Shown here: positions 1 through 5,939 of the stretch, in pieces | Numbering within the stretch: the first letter of the stretch is position 1 | How the letters are laid out: the number at the start of each line of letters is the position of its first letter | DNA from: a virus | Direction: 5' to 3' (one strand) | Length of the DNA: 24,579 nucleotides | IMG/VR virus record: IMGVR_UViG_3300007516_000136 | Coordinates: 1 to 24,579 of that record | Made by a program: the position numbers and the translations under genes | Notes under the pieces: model-generated | What the model was told of the DNA's origin: nothing | Seen by the model: only the letters and a program-made list of their open reading frames with translations | Database searches by the model: none

Positions 1-2
1 AG

Positions 3-530
3 TCGCTTACATCCAACACTGAAGGAAGCCAAAATACAGCTTTAGGTTATGGTGCAGATGTGAGTGTGAGTAATCTAGCCAATACTACTGCTATTGGTAA
101 TGGAGCAACCGTTAATTCAAGTAATACTGTGCAATTGGGCAATAGCAGCATAGTGGCAGTCTATAGTTCAGGTAATAACATTATCCGAAACCCAACTTTA
201 TCTGCTATTAATGAGACGGCTACTGCAACAGCTGCACAAATCATTTCGGGTTATATTACATCAACAAGTGCAGCAGCAACTACTATTACTCTTCCAAAAG
301 CAGCAGATATTTTGACTGCAATTGGAGGTTCAGCAGCAAGAGGGACGTCTTTATGCTTTACCGTAGATAATGAAGGAGGAGCGAATACTGTTACAATTGC
401 CGTAACTGCAATAAGTGGTATTACGTCTCACCCATATAGCGCTCTTACAACCAGCACAGATGAAATCACTTCTTTATTTAGATTAGTATTCACTACTGAT
501 ACGACCGCAATACTGATTAGAGTGTATTAA
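3..530 (+). CDS. Tail fibre / adhesin C-terminus with YadA-head-like repeats (5' partial)
   Basis: The frame is open from base 3, so this is the 3' end of a longer gene; the GTG at 60 is only an internal codon. The translated start carries short repeats of the trimeric-adhesin head type: NTALGYGA, then NTTAIGNGATV, then SNTVQLGN. In YadA-like heads such repeats build a left-handed trimeric beta-roll. The remaining ~110 residues are Thr/Ala/Ile-rich with no recognisable chaperone or anchor domain, and end in a hydrophobic beta-rich stretch (LFRLVFTTDTTAILIRVY). In phages these repeats occur in receptor-binding tail fibres, so a role in host recognition is likely but inferred. It ends in TAA, 8 bases before the acetyltransferase gene. 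The receptor cannot be predicted. Confidence 0.75.
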   Translation, partial: SLTSNTEGSQNTALGYGADVSVSNLANTTAIGNGATVNSSNTVQLGNSSIVAVYSSGNNIIRNPTLSAINETATATAAQIISGYITSTSAAATTITLPKAADILTAIGGSAARGTSLCFTVDNEGGANTVTIAVTAISGITSHPYSALTTSTDEITSLFRLVFTTDTTAILIRVY

Positions 531-538
531 AGGTAATT

Positions 539-1015
539 ATGATACTCCTAAAGCAACTAATACCAGTCACACGTTCCCGTGAAAAAGTAAACGAAGGGGA
601 TTACTCGGAGGACAATATACTCAAGCCATTTAAAGGTCCATATGTAAATATAGGTGGTGTCGAAGTAGGACTAAGTGCTAAAAATCTATCAAAGGATAAA
701 GCTCTGATAAATAAGGCGGAACATAGTTTATACATTAATGGATATAGAGATTTTAGCAACATTGTTGCTGTTGAAATTTTTAGCATTGATACATTCAAAA
801 GTCAGCAGCGACAAGGGTTAGGAACTGCTGCAATGACAAAGATAATTAATATAGCAGAAGAAGAGGGTATTGTACTCTACTTAGAGGCCCTGCCTATAGG
901 TGATAAACGAATGTCAACACGTGAATTGGTAAATTGGTATACGAAGCTGGGGTTTGAACTATTAACTTATGGCCAATATCCACAAATGATAAAAATACCC
1001 AAAAGGAGAATATAA
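539..1015 (+). CDS. GNAT-family N-acetyltransferase
   Basis: A 158-residue protein with the GNAT signature. Motif A, which binds the acetyl-CoA pyrophosphate, is Q90-R-Q-G93-L-G95-T-A97, preceded by a beta-strand (VAVEIFSID) and followed by a helix. The C-terminal motif is LVNWYTKLGFE (residues 130-140), the usual 'Y-x-x-x-GF' end of the fold. The length is normal for a single-domain GNAT. The family moves an acetyl group from acetyl-CoA to an amine; the substrate here is unknown (protein N-termini, a small molecule or an antibiotic are all possible). ATG at 539 is preceded by AAAGG about six bases upstream, a weak ribosome-binding site. It lies between the fibre gene and the phosphoribosyltransferase gene, in an accessory cluster rather than a structural operon. 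Confidence 0.85.
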   Translation: MILLKQLIPVTRSREKVNEGDYSEDNILKPFKGPYVNIGGVEVGLSAKNLSKDKALINKAEHSLYINGYRDFSNIVAVEIFSIDTFKSQQRQGLGTAAMTKIINIAEEEGIVLYLEALPIGDKRMSTRELVNWYTKLGFELLTYGQYPQMIKIPKRRI

Positions 1016-1070
1016 CACTCTATCTCATAAAACAATTGCTAATACCATTTATTTTTTGTATATTATATGA

Positions 1071-1082
1071 ATAACCGGTTAT
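1071..1082. promoter_or_regulatory. 12-bp perfect palindrome directly before the hpt start codon
   Basis: ATAACCGGTTAT is a perfect inverted repeat ending two bases before the ATG at 1085. It lies just downstream of an AT-rich stretch (TATATTATAT, 1060-1069) that could serve as a -10 element. The position fits an operator or a small leader hairpin masking the start, but no regulator is known and 12-bp palindromes can arise by chance. Confidence 0.25.
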
Positions 1083-1084
1083 AG

Positions 1085-1621
1085 ATGAGCACACAGAACA
1101 CAAAGGTATTATTTGATCCAATCCAAATTGAAGATTGTGTATGGGGAATTGGAAACGCATTTAATAAACTCTACGAGGATCCTAGCATAGAAACAAACGT
1201 GGTATTTTGTCCTATACTAACTGGAGTAGTTCCCTTCTTCGCTGATCTCATTAAGTATATAGAGATGGAACCATATGTCGAGTACATTGGAGCTTCGTCT
1301 TACGACGGCACCCAACAACAACCGATCAAAACTTATAAAATGCCAGATCCCAAACTTATAGAAGGTAGGATTATTTGGCTATTTGACGATATTGCTGATA
1401 GTGGTAAAACCCTTCAACATCTAAAAGATACACTACTTTCTGATGCTTATAAAGCAGCAGAAGTGAAAACTTGTGTGTTGTTGAAAAAGAGTACCTGCAC
1501 CTTTCTAGTTGATATCTTTGGATTTTTGTTAGAGAACGATGATTGGATTCATGGATATGGATTAGATGCTCCGAACGGTCGTGGTAGAACTTCACCAGCA
1601 TTATATGCTACAACATTTTAA
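1085..1621 (+). CDS. hpt: Hypoxanthine(-guanine) phosphoribosyltransferase
   Basis: A 178-residue type I phosphoribosyltransferase, normal length for bacterial HPRT. The PRPP-binding loop is at residues 96-110 (IIWLFDDIADSGKTL), with the two acidic residues D101-D102 and the S/T-G-K-T loop. An upstream strand and loop (ILTGVVPFFADLI, 44-56) match the HPRT pattern of a small loop followed by 'F-x-A-D-L'. The C-terminal DDWIHGYGLDAPN (152-164) matches the family's purine-binding 'D-x-W/F-V-x-G-Y-G-L-D' segment, which separates HPRT from other PRTases. The enzyme would join hypoxanthine or guanine to PRPP to make IMP or GMP in the host cytoplasm, salvaging purines for phage DNA synthesis. No SD is visible; a 12-bp palindrome lies immediately before the start. 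Exact base preference is not readable. Confidence 0.85.
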   Translation: MSTQNTKVLFDPIQIEDCVWGIGNAFNKLYEDPSIETNVVFCPILTGVVPFFADLIKYIEMEPYVEYIGASSYDGTQQQPIKTYKMPDPKLIEGRIIWLFDDIADSGKTLQHLKDTLLSDAYKAAEVKTCVLLKKSTCTFLVDIFGFLLENDDWIHGYGLDAPNGRGRTSPALYATTF

Positions 1622-1623
1622 CT

Positions 1624-1815
1624 ATGAAAATTTCTTTTTACGTAGAGATTGAGGATGTTTATATCCTAAAGCAGTTTCTAGAAGATTACGAGGAGGATGA
1701 TGCTACTCCAATTTATTACACAAACAAGCCAGCAAGTCCAACTCAAGTTATGATTAGCTTGGACTTTCGTTCTTTTAACGAACTAATTGATATGGAGCTA
1801 CTCCGTGCACTTTGA
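1624..1815 (+). CDS. Small acidic protein of unknown function
   Basis: A 63-residue ORF starting two bases after the hpt stop, so it is probably co-translated with hpt. It is rich in Asp/Glu (EDYEEDD, residues 20-26) and has a beta-strand-like start (MKISFYVEIEDVYILKQFL) and end (QVMISLDFRSFNELIDMELL), suggesting a small alpha/beta fold. No motif is recognised and no function is assigned. The tight spacing to hpt and the intergenic promoter/tmRNA unit right after it mark it as the last gene of this small operon. Confidence 0.6.
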   Translation: MKISFYVEIEDVYILKQFLEDYEEDDATPIYYTNKPASPTQVMISLDFRSFNELIDMELLRAL

Positions 1816-1835
1816 TGTTTGGATAATTTTTCGTA

Positions 1836-1844
1836 TATTTATAT
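1836..1844 (+). promoter_or_regulatory. Candidate late promoter (TATTTATAT) for the tmRNA
   Basis: The 9-mer TATTTATAT lies four bases before the first base of the predicted mature tmRNA (G1849). If transcription starts there, the element occupies -13 to -5, the place where T4 late promoters carry TATAAATA. The same 9-mer precedes other transcription units at 2302, 5575 and 13678. A gp55-like late sigma factor is encoded at 4636-5307. Promoter activity is inferred. Confidence 0.45.
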
Positions 1845-1848
1845 CAAA

Positions 1849-2224
1849 GGGGCTGCTTTGGTTTTGACAGGCAGACGTGTTCTTTGAGATGATGCAAGCA
1901 GGGTTAAATGGAAATCCTTAAACACCTATTAAACAATAATTGCAAACGTAGAACTATCTACATGGACCTTCGAAGATGCTATGGCATTCGTAGGTGGTGA
2001 TTTGGCACTAGCTGCTTAATCTCTTCCGTATCACTCATAGAACATTGAATAGAAGTGAAAGCCAGGTGAGATGTGACTGAACCTAAAATCGAGTCGTACA
2101 TTGGTCCAATTGACGATGTTGAAGAACTGATTGGTATTTTGTCTAGTTAGAAAACGAGACTACGCTTGTGAATGAGTCTGTTTGAATATCTGTTTGGACG
2201 AGGATTCGAATTCCTCCAGCTCCA
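1849..2224 (+). ncRNA. ssrA: Transfer-messenger RNA (tmRNA, 10Sa RNA)
   Basis: A one-piece tmRNA of about 376 nt. The tRNA-like part has a 7-bp acceptor stem, GGGGCTG (1849-1855) with CAGCTCC (2217-2223, one G-U pair), and discriminator A2224. A TGGTTTTGACAGG segment near the 5' end resembles the tmRNA D-arm. The T arm is GAGGA-TTCGAAT-TCCTC (2200-2216), preceded by TTTGGACG as in bacterial tmRNAs. The mRNA-like part has the upstream context AATAATT, then resume codon GCA at 1942 and a 25-codon tag to 2016 with stop TAA 2017-2019. The tag starts A-N-V-E-L-S-T-W and ends G-G-D-L-A-L-A-A, the ClpXP/SspB-type degron. A GACTACGCTTGTG segment (2158-2170) matches the region before the last pseudoknot. 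tmRNA with SmpB frees stalled ribosomes and tags the unfinished protein for proteolysis. The CCA end is not encoded (CTG follows). Confidence 0.93.
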
Positions 2225-2264
2225 CTGGTTTATCATAGTCATGCTGAGAAGCACAGCTAAAGAG

Positions 2265-2294
2265 TGGTCAAGGAAGCTTGATCATTTCTTTTTT
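2265..2294 (+). terminator. Intrinsic terminator after the tmRNA
   Basis: The stem TGGTCAAG (2265-2272) pairs with CTTGATCA (2277-2284) through a GAAG loop, with one G-U pair. It is followed by a T-rich tract, TTTCTTTTTT (2285-2294). This is a standard Rho-independent terminator 40 bases after the mature tmRNA end, so the tmRNA is likely its own transcription unit with a 3' trailer that must be trimmed. Confidence 0.75.
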
Positions 2295-2301
2295 GCTGAG
2301 A

Positions 2302-2310
2302 TATTTATAT
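2302..2310 (+). promoter_or_regulatory. Candidate late promoter (TATTTATAT) after the tmRNA terminator
   Basis: A second copy of the 9-mer TATTTATAT starts 8 bases after the T-tract of the tmRNA terminator, upstream of the 2399 operon. A start about five bases downstream would give a leader of roughly 84 nt. This leader contains the palindrome CAGTTAACTG (2333-2342) and AT-rich sequence. Placement directly after a terminator supports a promoter, but activity is inferred. Confidence 0.35.
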
Positions 2311-2342
2311 ATAGTTTATTTTAAATTATTATCAGTTAACTG

Positions 2343-2373
2343 TTGTCTTTCTGGTTTATTTTCGTGATATTAT
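2343..2373 (+). promoter_or_regulatory. Possible sigma70-type extended -10 promoter
   Basis: TGaTATTAT (2365-2373) resembles an extended -10 element. A TTGTCT hexamer (2343-2348) lies 19 bases upstream as a weak -35. Transcription would begin near 2380, about 19 bases before the ATG at 2399. This might give host-polymerase (early or middle) expression of the operon holding the late sigma factor. AT-rich sequence produces such matches easily. Confidence 0.3.
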
Positions 2374-2398
2374 TAAAATAATAACTTAATTTAAAATT

Positions 2399-2665
2399 AT
2401 GATTTACTTAATTACAATTACAATTGCTAGTTTATTAGCAAACGCTACATTATTAGTCTATTACCATAAAGGATTAAAAATAAAAGAAGAATTACTGGTA
2501 AAAGTAAAAGTACTAACCGATTACGCTGAAGACCTAAGTATAAAATTAGTGCAGGAAATAGATCTTGGTATAGATTTACTGCATGAAGTTGCTGAAAAAC
2601 AAGAAGTTAAACCAGCAAAAAGAAGAGGTCGCCGCAAAAAGCCAAACACTAACAAAGCAGTTTAA
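2399..2665 (+). CDS. Single-pass membrane protein with basic C-terminus, unknown function
   Basis: An 88-residue protein. Residues 1-22 (YLITITIASLLANATLLVYY) form one hydrophobic helix with no cleavage site. Residues 27-70 are an amphipathic, probably coiled-coil helix (KEELLVKVKVLTDYAEDL). The C-terminal tail is very basic (KRRGRRKK, about 74-81), suggesting contact with nucleic acid or the membrane surface. The layout of an N-terminal anchor plus a cytoplasmic helix is the same as in the 106-residue protein at 4311. ATG is preceded by A/T-rich sequence with no SD. Its stop overlaps the next ATG (TAATG). The gene family is not recognised. Confidence 0.65.
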   Translation: MIYLITITIASLLANATLLVYYHKGLKIKEELLVKVKVLTDYAEDLSIKLVQEIDLGIDLLHEVAEKQEVKPAKRRGRRKKPNTNKAV

Positions 2666-3084
2666 TGGGCTGCTTTAGTCAACTAACACAATCCAACTTC
2701 CTCTCAGAATCTAAAGAGGAGCTGTTATCCGCGCAAAGGAAACTTGTAACGGGAGCTGCTCCACTATTTGATGCTACACTAATCTTCAATAAGAAGGACA
2801 GAAAGTATGTGTATGATAACTACATCCGGGAATATGAGCTATTAACAGAACTACTAGAGCTGGAGGTAGATGTCTCTAAGAGGTTGATATTCTATATACA
2901 AGACGATCACCTATTATTTATATACAGTAAAACAAGAAAACTTGTTGATGAAGCTGTAATCTATAACTATAACGTATGTGGGGATATTCCCTTCTGCAGA
3001 TCTAAACATATAATAAAGGGTCAAACATACTTTACAGCATTAATTGATCGTAGAATTGAGTTTACTCCTATATCTCCCAACTAG
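2665..3084 (+). CDS. Hypothetical protein
   Basis: A 139-residue protein translationally coupled to the gene before it by a one-base TAATG overlap. It looks like a mixed alpha/beta globular protein: a helical middle (DNYIREYELLTELLELEVDV, about 50-69) followed by strands (RLIFYIQDDHLLFIYS). Three cysteines (C3, and two near residues 105 and 111) show no metal-binding spacing. No domain is recognised. The stop is TAG, rare in this window, and it lies within the stem of the terminator that follows, which supports a genuine end here. Confidence 0.6.
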   Translation: MGCFSQLTQSNFLSESKEELLSAQRKLVTGAAPLFDATLIFNKKDRKYVYDNYIREYELLTELLELEVDVSKRLIFYIQDDHLLFIYSKTRKLVDEAVIYNYNVCGDIPFCRSKHIIKGQTYFTALIDRRIEFTPISPN

Positions 3085-3105
3085 CTTGCTAGTTTAGTTT
3101 TTTTT
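3079..3105 (+). terminator. Intrinsic terminator overlapping the end of the 2665 gene
   Basis: AACTAG (3079-3084) pairs with CTAGTT (3089-3094) around the loop CTTG, followed by TAGTTTTTTTT to 3105. The 6-bp AT-rich stem is weak but the T-tract is good. The TAG stop of the 2665 gene lies inside the left arm of the stem. Confidence 0.55.
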
Positions 3106-3122
3106 ACCTATATTTAGGTAAT

Positions 3123-3551
3123 ATGATAGTAAAGGCAAAGACACTTGAATGTAAGGTTTGTGGTGCGGAAGTTCCAAATTGTGGAGCACATGCTGACGCA
3201 ATCACATGCAGCATATGTGTCACAGAGCTATACTGGTATCCAGAAGATGCTCCTAAAAAGAAAACTGTAGGTTATCCAAAGGGTTGGAGATTTATGAAGG
3301 AGTTTGTGCATGAGAGTGGTACAGTATATCGTAGAGGTGAAGAGCAACCAGACCTAAAAGGAACCTTGCCAGCTACACCAATCGCACCAAAGGAACCTAA
3401 AATCAAAAAGAGTAAAACGCAAAAGGCTCAAGAAAAGCAAGAAGCTTTAGCTAAATTCAGCAAACTAAAAAAGGAATTAGCAAAAGAAACCAGAAAGACC
3501 TTTCGCAAAAAGATAGAGTTAGAAATAAAAAAGTTACAAAAATTAATTTAA
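3123..3551 (+). CDS. Zinc-ribbon protein with lysine-rich coiled-coil tail
   Basis: A 142-residue protein. The N-terminal part has C10-x2-C13 and C29-x2-C32 (CKVCGAEV and CSICVTEL), a four-cysteine zinc ribbon, with an extra Cys/His pair between them. A middle strand-rich segment (GYPKGWRFMKEFVHESGTVYRRGEE, about 50-74) is followed by a Pro/Lys linker and a strongly charged helix (about 95-142, K/E-rich) that should form a coiled coil. Small zinc ribbons in phages often bind nucleic acid or host transcription and translation machinery; that role is inferred only. ATG lies 17 bases after the upstream terminator's T-tract, with a TATTTAGGT element that looks like a degenerate copy of the TATTTATAT motif. 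Confidence 0.7.
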   Translation: MIVKAKTLECKVCGAEVPNCGAHADAITCSICVTELYWYPEDAPKKKTVGYPKGWRFMKEFVHESGTVYRRGEEQPDLKGTLPATPIAPKEPKIKKSKTQKAQEKQEALAKFSKLKKELAKETRKTFRKKIELEIKKLQKLI

Positions 3552-3555
3552 AGTT

Positions 3556-4311
3556 ATGGATTTTACAGCAGAACGATTACAAGAAAACTTTGATGAACTT
3601 ATACAGCTTATTCAACTGCATATTAGTAGTCCGAGAAAGGAAAAGTTGATCGAGTTTTATCAAGATCACCAAGAACGCTTAATGCTTATGCCAGCTAGCG
3701 GAAATATCAACTACCACAACTGCTTCCCAGGTGGTTATGTAGACCACGTTATCCGTGTAGTGGATTGTGCTCTTAAACTAAAAGAGGTGTGGGTAGCCAC
3801 TGGCGCTGAGATAGACTTTTCAAATGAGGAGTTAGTATTTGCTGCAATCAATCACGACCTAGGTAAAATAGGAACAGAGCAAGCTGAGCAGTACATTCCA
3901 AACCCATCGGAATGGCACAGAAAGAATCAAGGCAAGCTATATACAAATAATCCAGCTAATGCATTTATGCTAGTACCAGATAGAAGTTTAAAGCTCCTAG
4001 CCGATAGAGATATTGCTGTAACGGATGCTGAGTGGTTTGGTATTAAGTTGCATGATGGTATGTATGAGGAGTCAAATAAGGCTTATTACATGAGCTACAA
4101 CCCCGAAAGTGCACTCAGAAGCAATTTACCATACTTGCTGCATCACGCAGATATGTTAGCCTCTCGCATTGAGAAAACTAACACAACACCTACTGCAGAT
4201 CTTATTCATTTAAAAACTAAACAAACGAAGCGAGCAGCCAGTCTCCCTCAGGATACTACTACTGAACAGAAGGAAGATTTGATAAAAGCGTTTGGTAATC
4301 TTTTTGGATAA
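3556..4311 (+). CDS. HD-domain metal-dependent phosphohydrolase
   Basis: A 251-residue protein with the ordered metal ligands of the HD superfamily: H54 and H64 (YHNCFPGGYVDHVIRV), the H100-D101 doublet (INHDLGKIG), H166 (IKLHDG), and H196-H197/D199 (LLHHADMLASRIE). HD enzymes bind divalent metals and cleave phosphate esters, commonly in nucleotides or cyclic nucleotides. The arrangement resembles the small nucleotidase-type HD proteins of T4-like phages. Substrate is not readable; a role in nucleotide pools or in removing a signalling nucleotide of host defence would both be consistent. A Lys/Thr-rich C-terminal tail (about 210-251) lies outside the domain. It begins 5 bases after the zinc-ribbon gene and overlaps the next ATG by one base. 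Confidence 0.85.
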   Translation: MDFTAERLQENFDELIQLIQLHISSPRKEKLIEFYQDHQERLMLMPASGNINYHNCFPGGYVDHVIRVVDCALKLKEVWVATGAEIDFSNEELVFAAINHDLGKIGTEQAEQYIPNPSEWHRKNQGKLYTNNPANAFMLVPDRSLKLLADRDIAVTDAEWFGIKLHDGMYEESNKAYYMSYNPESALRSNLPYLLHHADMLASRIEKTNTTPTADLIHLKTKQTKRAASLPQDTTTEQKEDLIKAFGNLFG

Positions 4312-4631
4312 TGATAATAGCCACCTTAATTACCCTAGCAACCTTAGTAATACTACTCTGCTATCTAGTTTATATAAACTACAAAAAGGCAGAAAGAGCC
4401 GCAGACTACTGTGAAGCATACGTTCGATTTATCTCAACACTTTTCTTTCAATTCACAGAGACTAGAGATAAAATAAAAGAAGTAGATCGTTTAGGAGCTT
4501 TCCAAGCAGACGATGAAACCGGTTTTATATTTAAAGAATTAGACCACTCAATAGATGATTTATATGAATTTATTACAAAGTATGTCAACACAACAACTGA
4601 AAATAAAGAAAACAAGAAAGCCGAAGACTAA
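4311..4631 (+). CDS. Small single-pass membrane protein, unknown function
   Basis: A 106-residue protein with a strong N-terminal transmembrane helix (residues 1-23, IATLITLATLVILLCYLVYI) followed by a positively charged KKAER, which predicts a cytoplasmic C-terminus. The soluble part is helical and acidic; the segment RLGAFQADDETGFIFKELDHSI (about 63-84) looks like the conserved core. Similar short anchored helical proteins appear in T4-like environmental phages, but no function is known to me. The start overlaps the HD gene stop (TAATG). Confidence 0.65.
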   Translation: MIIATLITLATLVILLCYLVYINYKKAERAADYCEAYVRFISTLFFQFTETRDKIKEVDRLGAFQADDETGFIFKELDHSIDDLYEFITKYVNTTTENKENKKAED

Positions 4632-4635
4632 GAGA

Positions 4636-5307
4636 ATGTACTTCGGTCCAGAAGTGGATCTTGAGATTGTAAAGTATAACCAGAGTGTAGATGATTTTGA
4701 AAGAAGTAGCATATACCGATTAGGCATCAGAGCACCCTTTGAGAAGTTGGTCGAGAATGTGATCCACACATTCAAGTTTTATTACACTGGTGACCAAACC
4801 TTAAATCAAGTACAGCACGAAGTAGTGAGTTTCTTAGTCGAGAAGTTACCCAAATTCAAAAAGGACAATGGAAAGGCGTTTAGTTATTTCAGTATAGTAG
4901 CAAAAAACTACTGTATATTAAAAAATAGAAGCAACTATAAAAAGCTAACAAGCCATAATAGAATAGACTCGTCGTCAGAGTTACCTGATATTATAGAGGA
5001 TACTGAGAGAGCAGAGCAACTAAGCTCGTTTGTTAATATGTTCGTAGACTATTGGGACGATAATATGGAGGTTACTTTTTCAAAAAAGAACGATCAAAAA
5101 ATAGCGTATGGTGTAGTTGAGTTATTTAGAAAGAGAGATACAATCGAGTTGTTTAATAAAAAAGCCTTATACATATATATTCGTGAAATGTCAGATGCCA
5201 ACACCCAGCAGATTACTAAGATGGTTAAGCTGATGAAGGATAAGTACAAAGTAATGTATAATGACTTTTTAGTATATGGTTATCTGCCAAAACGCAAAAT
5301 CTACTAA
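4636..5307 (+). CDS. T4 gp55-like late-transcription sigma factor
   Basis: A 223-residue protein when started at ATG 4636, four bases after the upstream stop; the frame extends back to 4555 but that would overlap the membrane-protein gene. Residues ~33-97 (APFEKLVENVIHTFKFYY ... HEVVSFLVEKLPKF ... AFSYFSIVAKNYCI) resemble sigma region 2: core-binding helices, then the aromatic-rich -10 recognition helix. There is no sigma region 4, as in T4 gp55. The C-terminal part (about 155-212) is helical. In T4, gp55 binds host RNA polymerase with the sliding clamp and coactivator gp33 to start at TATAAATA late promoters. The candidate target here is the recurrent TATTTATAT. Family assignment is from pattern memory of T4-like phage sigma factors. 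Confidence 0.75.
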   Translation: MYFGPEVDLEIVKYNQSVDDFERSSIYRLGIRAPFEKLVENVIHTFKFYYTGDQTLNQVQHEVVSFLVEKLPKFKKDNGKAFSYFSIVAKNYCILKNRSNYKKLTSHNRIDSSSELPDIIEDTERAEQLSSFVNMFVDYWDDNMEVTFSKKNDQKIAYGVVELFRKRDTIELFNKKALYIYIREMSDANTQQITKMVKLMKDKYKVMYNDFLVYGYLPKRKIY

Positions 5308-5555
5308 TGTTAATTATTATTAATAAAGAGGATATTGTGAGCATATTACAAGAGCAAATAAGCTCCTGGGAGGATATTGGTGGAGGTCCTATATACGATG
5401 CGTTCGAGTTTGACCCAAGAAAGATATCACCCCAAGAATTAAAAGCGCTTGGCTACTACGAAAACCGAGACGCTTGGATTGCAGGAGTGCAGATCAAAAA
5501 ACTTAAACAATACCTAGAAGAGGTACAAGCAGCAAATCAATTTTGCATATCCTAA
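5307..5555 (+). CDS. Hypothetical protein
   Basis: An 82-residue protein coupled to the sigma gene by a TAATG overlap, so the two are probably made together. It has a short hydrophobic start (MLIIINKEDIVSIL), a Gly-rich turn (IGGGPIYDAFEF, about 24-35) and a C-terminal helix (QIKKLKQYLEEVQAANQF). A size and position next to the late sigma factor could suit a T4 gp33-like coactivator. However, no clamp-binding C-terminal motif is visible, so that idea is not adopted. No function assigned. Confidence 0.6.
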   Translation: MLIIINKEDIVSILQEQISSWEDIGGGPIYDAFEFDPRKISPQELKALGYYENRDAWIAGVQIKKLKQYLEEVQAANQFCIS

Positions 5556-5574
5556 ATAAACTACTACTTGCTGC

Positions 5575-5583
5575 TATTTATAT
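5575..5583 (+). promoter_or_regulatory. Candidate late promoter (TATTTATAT) for the baseplate hub operon
   Basis: TATTTATAT lies 11 bases before the ATG at 5595, in the only gap (39 bases) between the sigma-factor genes and the hub/spike genes. A start five bases downstream (5588) would leave a 7-nt leader beginning GGAATTT. The position at the start of a structural operon fits a late promoter. Confidence 0.45.
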
Positions 5584-5594
5584 AAAAGGAATTT

Positions 5595-5939
5595 ATGGAT
5601 AAAGATAGTTTATTATTTGATGATAAGAGCTTTGCTGACTTACTCAAAGACGTTTATACAAATACAAAGAAAAAGGAAGTTCAGATCAATGGATTAATTG
5701 ATCAACTAAAACCTATGATTAAGAACATGACTGATGCGTCGGTCATGGTTCCTCTTGTCAAAGAGTACTTGGAGATATCGGTAAAGAATGATGACAACCT
5801 AGTAAAGCTGACATCCATTATCCAACGGCTATTGGTAAGCGGAGCGAAGATAGCTGATGCAGATGGGATGGGACTTACAGAGGCAGAGAGAGCTCAGCTG
5901 ATGTCAGAAGCACAAGAGCTAATAGATATAACAAAATAA
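5595..5939 (+). CDS. Small helical protein preceding the baseplate hub genes
   Basis: A 114-residue, almost wholly alpha-helical, charged protein. Helices are likely at about 12-30, 33-45, 48-66 and 72-112. No cysteine or catalytic motif is seen. AAGGA lies a few bases before the ATG, one of the few SD-like sites in the window. Its stop overlaps the start of the OB-fold hub protein (TAATG), implying a linked role such as an assembly factor or small hub component, but this is inferred from position only. Confidence 0.65.
   Translation: MDKDSLLFDDKSFADLLKDVYTNTKKKEVQINGLIDQLKPMIKNMTDASVMVPLVKEYLEISVKNDDNLVKLTSIIQRLLVSGAKIADADGMGLTEAERAQLMSEAQELIDITK

Noticed and set aside
2333-2342. CAGTTAACTG palindrome as an operator upstream of the 2399 operon
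   Set aside because: Ten bases is too short to separate from chance in AT-rich DNA, and no second copy was seen nearby.
3082-3122. In-frame continuation past the TAG of the 2665 gene, as a second case of TAG readthrough
   Set aside because: The frame closes again by 3127 (a second TAG at 3112-3114, then TGA), the extension would run through a terminator hairpin and T-tract, and the next gene starts there. This TAG looks like a true stop.
5307-5555. T4 gp33-like late co-activator next to the sigma factor
   Set aside because: Size and place fit, but no C-terminal clamp-binding hydrophobic/acidic motif or other gp33 feature is visible.
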